A stretch of DNA of 64,000 bases, from contig OX442415.1 of assembly GCA_949361645.1 (NCBI GenBank), forward strand, positions 15,066,331-15,130,330, given 5' to 3'. The notes beneath the pieces were generated by a model. That model saw only the letters and a program-made list of their open reading frames with translations. It made no database searches and had not been told where the DNA came from. Below are positions 58,643-64,000 of the stretch, piece after piece (the first letter of the stretch is position 1; each line of letters starts with the position of its first letter). Source of the DNA: Spongilla lacustris (lineage: Eukaryota; Porifera; Demospongiae; Spongillida; Spongillidae). The translations under genes were made by a program, and so were the position numbers.

Positions 58643-58771
58643 ATGCCCGCGCTAGCTCCTCCCGCGGCACTGCGCGCGGTTTGGCCGGACCACTTTTTAA
58701 ATGCCGGCGTCGGCCCTGTACTTCATCATGGATATGACTTTGAACCAACCAGAACCTTACCAGATCACTTG
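58643..58771 (+). CDS. Possible 5-prime exon of an unknown gene
   Basis: ATG, 43 codons (MPALAPPAALRAVWPDHFLN, HHGYDFEPTRTLPDHL), then GTTAGT as a possible donor in phase 0. The stretch is GC- and CpG-rich against AT-rich surroundings, which favours coding or promoter sequence. No homologue is recognised and no downstream exon was found before 59.5 kb. Confidence 0.22.
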
Positions 58772-58847
58772 GTTAGTACCACCAGGGGAGGGAATGGCTA
58801 TCTGATAATATCATCATGATTGCTTTACTTTAAAAGGCCAGACACCC

Positions 58848-58965
58848 CTCCCTCTTCCCCTCTTTCCTTCCCTCCTTCCCTCCTTCCCTCCTTCCCCTCC
58901 TTCTTCCCCTTCATCGTCCACGCACTCTTCCCATCCTTCTTCCCCTTCTTTCCCTTGTTCTAGGA
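58848..58965. repeat. Polypyrimidine CCTT-rich tract
   Basis: About 110 bp of almost pure C and T (ccctccttccctccttccc and variants). Confidence 0.95.
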
Positions 58966-59474
58966 GGTGGGGTAATGGGGTCCCCAGGAAGCCTTGCTGC
59001 TATATGGCTGTACAACATATTACAATGTCATGACAGAAATAATTATGTATTATCTTGGTCTGTTGCCATGAGAGTGTTTGTCGATGTCTGGTACTAGTAG
59101 CAACAGTTGTGTGTAATTTAAACACAGCTACCTACAATGACGATGTGGTTCATTCCCATCGTACATGCATGTACCGGAAGGAGTTCCTTTGTGACAACAA
59201 TAAATTTTGTGTTGTATTGCACAGGCATGTTTTAATATACTTATTCTAACCGCTGACTACATGAAAAAATATTTGATTAACCCGCTGACAGTGAGACTTT
59301 TCACGTTCCACCCAGTACTCGTATGATAGCTGTCGTAAGATCACACAAAATGATTGTACATGCTGTTGAAGTGTGCGTTTTTTAGAGAGGTGTGTTTGTG
59401 ATTGAGCCTTGTAGCTAGCTAGTTCAATATCATAGTTTGTTGTTGCATATCTATTACTCTCTTATTTAAGTGAA

Positions 59475-59846
59475 GTGTTTTTATTCATCTTAGCTCCATT
59501 GCATGGTGGTCTTCAGAACACTTTGTTAGCAGAGAACATGCAATTTCAGATTAAAAGAGGAAGGTTTGTACAAATCTTAAATGTCTCAGACAGTCGCTGG
59601 ATGACAATAGTGAATGTTGGGTGTGTTCAAGAAGAGGTAGCTGTACATATTCATATAGTATGGGTATCGATACTGACCTATCCCTAAAGACTAAACAGAA
59701 ATTTGCCTGTTTCATTTTTATTTCCAAAACACAAAATACAAAATGGCTTGCAGGAAACCCCCCCCCCCCCCCCCCCCCCCCCATTGTGTATGCCCCTGCA
59801 TTGAGGGCCGGTAACTAATATCACGACTTAAGCATTTTGTAATGTC
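59475..59846 (+). pseudogene. Ulp1-like (C48) protease fragment, copy 2, with C22 tract
   Basis: The plus frame 59475-59687 reads APLHGGLQNTLLAENMQFQ then FVQILNVSDSRWMTIVNVGC, a better preserved version of 30280-30420. It continues into ggcttgcagg, a C22 tract (59758-59782) and cattgtgtatgcccctgcat as at 30.5 kb. It recalls the ULP1-like peptidase of transposons. The active-site His is Arg here (SRWMTI versus SHWMTI at 30.3 kb). Confidence 0.42.
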
Positions 59847-60056
59847 TTAGCCATGGAGGTCTGGGCTTATGTCCTACCCATGGAGGTCTGCGCTTATGTC
59901 CTTGCCATGGATGCCTGGGCTTATGTCCTAGCCACCATGGAGGTCGGAGGTCTGGGCTTATGTCCTAGGCATGGAGGTCTGGGCTTATGCCCTTGCCATG
60001 GAGGTCTGGGCTTATGTCCTATAGCCATGGAGCCGGAGGTCTGGGCTTATCCCTAA
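59847..60056. repeat. GCCATGGAGGTCTGGGCTTATGTCCTA minisatellite
   Basis: About eight units of 25-32 bp. The homologous site at 30608-30690 has only three to four diverged units. The 67-codon open frame (MEVWAYVL repeats) is a by-product. Confidence 0.92.
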
Positions 60057-60484
60057 CTAGCAATTATACTGATCTCTGCATCACATCCCCGCTTAATTCT
60101 CAAACCCTTAAAGTATTATAATATTAACAATATAGGTTATTGCTACACAGCAGTACATGTATACAACTAAAAGGATCTACTTTAACCATAAGCATGGGGC
60201 TATTCTTTAACCATATGCATGGGGCCATTCTTTAATGATTTCATGCCTACAATTCAATTAACAATTATCCGCGTCGAGCAGCCTGTAACTAATTTCATTA
60301 CGATGTTTGTTTGAAATAACTTTTGAACGGAGCGTCCGGTTGTAATGTTCTTCACAAATTCTTAATTGGAAAGGAATGTTAGCGCTACGTTTCTGTGTCC
60401 ATGAAGTGGTTGCATATTGCATCAAATGGAGAGATTGCATTGATAGCTTAAAAACGAGTGTGGTGTTAATCATAGTAGAAAACA

Positions 60485-60638
60485 CACAGCAAAAAAAATG
60501 CATCGAATCAATTATTGATTCACAATTGATTTCACAGTAAAATCAATCGCAAATCAAGTGCACTTGATTTTACCATCAAATCATGCGTTGATTTAACAAT
60601 TGATTTAAAAATCCAATCTATGCGGTTTTTTTGCTGTG
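60485..60638. mobile_element. 154-bp MITE with CACAGCAAAAAA termini
   Basis: Left CACAGCAAAAAAAATGCAT and right GCGGTTTTTTTGCTGTG are inverted, and ACA flanks both sides (60482-60484, 60639-60641). The interior consists of repeated attgattt and aaatcaa words that can pair. Confidence 0.85.
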
Positions 60639-60954
60639 ACACTTAAATCCCTTGAACTGCTCAATAAAACATGTTTTCGTTATTAACAGGATCAAAGAAC
60701 AGATATTTGTTAACCAGAATAATACATTGGTTTAAAAACACTTCAATATTTAGTTCATTCATTCATTGAGTTGACACAGAAGGGCGGCTCCCTTTGCTAT
60801 CCAATAGTCTTGAGGCTGGCCAGAGGGCAGTTGGACAGCCACAACAAAGTTAGTGGAGTGACCTAAATGTAGAAAAATGGAGATATGATCTGTCATTATT
60901 ATCTTCAGACTGTCACTGGGATATGGAAATAGTAATGTCGCCATGATACACTTA

Positions 60955-61095
<141 letters not shown>

Positions 61096-61935
61096 GTGGT
61101 TGACAACACTCCAGCTCTGGCTGATGTCTTGTACAAAGGACTGTTATAGCACCTTTGATCTGGTGTGTAGTTGCGACGAGGCTCCATGTGCATCATGGGC
61201 AGTGAATGAAAAAAAAAGTCATACCAAATGATTAACCCCTTCTCCACCAATCACTCACAGAGTTCATCTCCCCAGGCAATGCATCCACCACCTCCATGGT
61301 ACCATCATCCCACTTCATGGCATCCATAAACAGTCCATGCACAATGACCCCATCCTCAGGGACCACAACAGCCTCATCCATCTTCCCCTCCTCCTTCCTC
61401 TGGGATGCGTTGTAGAACTCCTCCTGGCTGCGGTACATGGGGAGGGCCACAAACTTGAAGCTTCGCTCATCGATGGGAAGGTTGTACTTTCTAGCATGGT
61501 TCTGGAGGGCACCTGTGAGGAAGCCTTGGGGGAAGAAGAACCCGGAGAGCCAGAAGGACTTGGGCTGTCCCAACTCAATCCAGTGCTATGAGGCATCACA
61601 GGGGAGAGATATCAATGTAATGTAAGTGGATTTACATTGTAAGAGATGTATATTGTAAATCTTAATGTGTGCACATATATCTACACTCCCACCTTCTCCT
61701 CTCTAAATGCTTTCACCATGATCAGTTTTCTGGAAACTGCCCAGTCTTTCATCCTCTTTCATCCCAATGTCCCGTGATGGGAGGGGCTTCCCCTCATTCC
61801 TGTGCTGGCTGGGGTGCAGGATATTTTGGGTACTCTCCAGGATTGGAAGGGTTAACATTGACCTGGGCATATAAAACATATGCACACATGTACATGTGGA
61901 CACAGTGTACATGTACCTCCTTTCCTCCACTAGAA

Positions 61936-62875
<940 letters not shown>

Positions 62876-63064
62876 CAACTTGCAGTACACAGGGGTGGAC
62901 ATCAGGCCCTTGAATGCAGGCAAGACATCCTCCATGTCACAACACGTGTTCCACACTGTCTTGGTCAGCCATGGCACGTCTGGCTTTGCAGGGCGTTCCT
63001 GGGGAGGAGGAGGAATGGAATTTTGTCTGTAGTCATAATGAAGAGAGGCAACAGTGTGCAAGGT

Positions 63065-64000
63065 AATGTGAACTATATAATGACCTTGTAATCCACAAAT
63101 ATATTATTTTTAAAATAAAATTCTACATACACATGTACGCAAACTCCAACACTATACATGTATCTCCTCCAATCTTGAATACCTGCCCCCTCATCCCACA
63201 TATACATGTACACTTACATGTATATACATATGCACACATCATTTTATTTTAACCATACACCTATTGTGTTCTGTCCCCTAGAGAAGCTTCTATTATGTGT
63301 TCTAGCCCCCCGGGACAGGTATTTAAAAGTCCACCCCCATTCTCAAAAACCCCAACTGGACACCATTTATTGTCATCCATAGGGGTGTAGGGTTAAATAT
63401 TGGAATAGCATTTTGGCTAAGGGTGTGTGTGGTCTAACAGTTGGTGACCTTGAGAGTTTCTGGGCACCCTTTGGAGTGGTTTTACAATAAGGTTTTATAT
63501 CTTAACTACATGTATGCCATCTTGATGGATACCACAATCAATTGCTCAGTACAAGGTCTATTGGTTCAATCAAATTTTCACACTGCATACACAGGGTGTT
63601 AGGTGCTAGTAGCATAATGTCGATACTGTCAGGCCTATTGCTGTGCAAATGTGAAGGATTGAGTTTTTCCTCCGTGAAACACCATATTTTCTAGCCATGT
63701 ATTAGTCCACAGCATTGATGCTATAAACAAACAAATCACATATCATATTTTTATGTTTACAGCAGACCCAACCTACAAACCCCCTTCCATTTATTTTACT
63801 AGAGCACTGCCCTTGCATGGATGGGTGCCCATTCAGGTTTGAGTTCTCTACTTGCACGTAGAAGCAGTAAAATTATTGGTTTTAAAAAATTGATTGCAGA
63901 GGTGTGCGAGGAGTGTTAGTCTCGTACCCAGACCCAAACGTACATAAGCATTATCCTGTACGCGATGTAAGCGATCATCATCGTTACGTACATTTGGGTC
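63065..64000. repeat. Right part of block C, continuing beyond the window
   Basis: It matches 24545-25480 nearly base for base (gttctagccccccgggacag, gtctcgtacccagaccc) and is still matching at the window end, inside the hairpin. No gene is recognised in it. Confidence 0.92.

Overview
This is eukaryotic, repeat-rich DNA, most likely from a marine invertebrate and plausibly a demosponge. Very short introns, axonemal dynein exons, UHRF1-like exons and an FRS2-like adaptor point to an animal. The constant TACATGTA words, foldback elements and transposon types would suit a sponge, but that is inference. I see no bacterial operons, rRNA, tRNA or CRISPR.

Layout. 0-5 kb: a deleted hAT transposon, then a broken run of DNAH6-like dynein exons (minus strand) and one UHRF1 ubiquitin-like exon (plus). 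5-8.8 kb: gene-poor, with a 457-bp element showing a 5-bp target duplication. 8.85-13.8 kb: the best intact gene, a three-exon, 573-residue Crinkler-type protein (ubiquitin-like header, PD-(D/E)XK nuclease, kinase) with a MITE-filled first intron. 14.7-20.1 kb (block A), 23.1-28.1 kb (block B) and 60.7-64 kb (block C) are segmental copies of one another. They carry dynein pseudo-exons, UHRF1 SRA exons (A only) and an FRS2-like adaptor (open in A, interrupted by a stop in B). 29-30.6, 35.6-36, 49.8-50.5 and 54-60 kb carry fragments of another transposon group.

31.6-35.15 kb is a tandem array of about 40 units of roughly 89 bp. Read on the minus strand, each unit is AG, a variable triplet, then GTAAGT or a close variant. 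The array therefore looks like a chain of introns separated by 3-nt micro-exons. Immediately upstream on the same strand are a TATA-like box and a small two-exon signal-peptide ORF. This is the best candidate in the window for an undescribed system.

36-49.8 kb is a nested transposon complex: three roughly 830-bp foldback elements flank an 11.35-kb palindrome. Its arms match over more than 5 kb and diverge only around the centre. The complex sits inside a repeat whose uninterrupted paralogue is at 29.2-30.2 kb.

Most single-gene sequence here is dead or partial. Only the Crinkler-type gene, the block A FRS2-like adaptor and, less surely, the small secreted ORF look capable of making protein. 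All comparisons were made by eye, without alignment tools.
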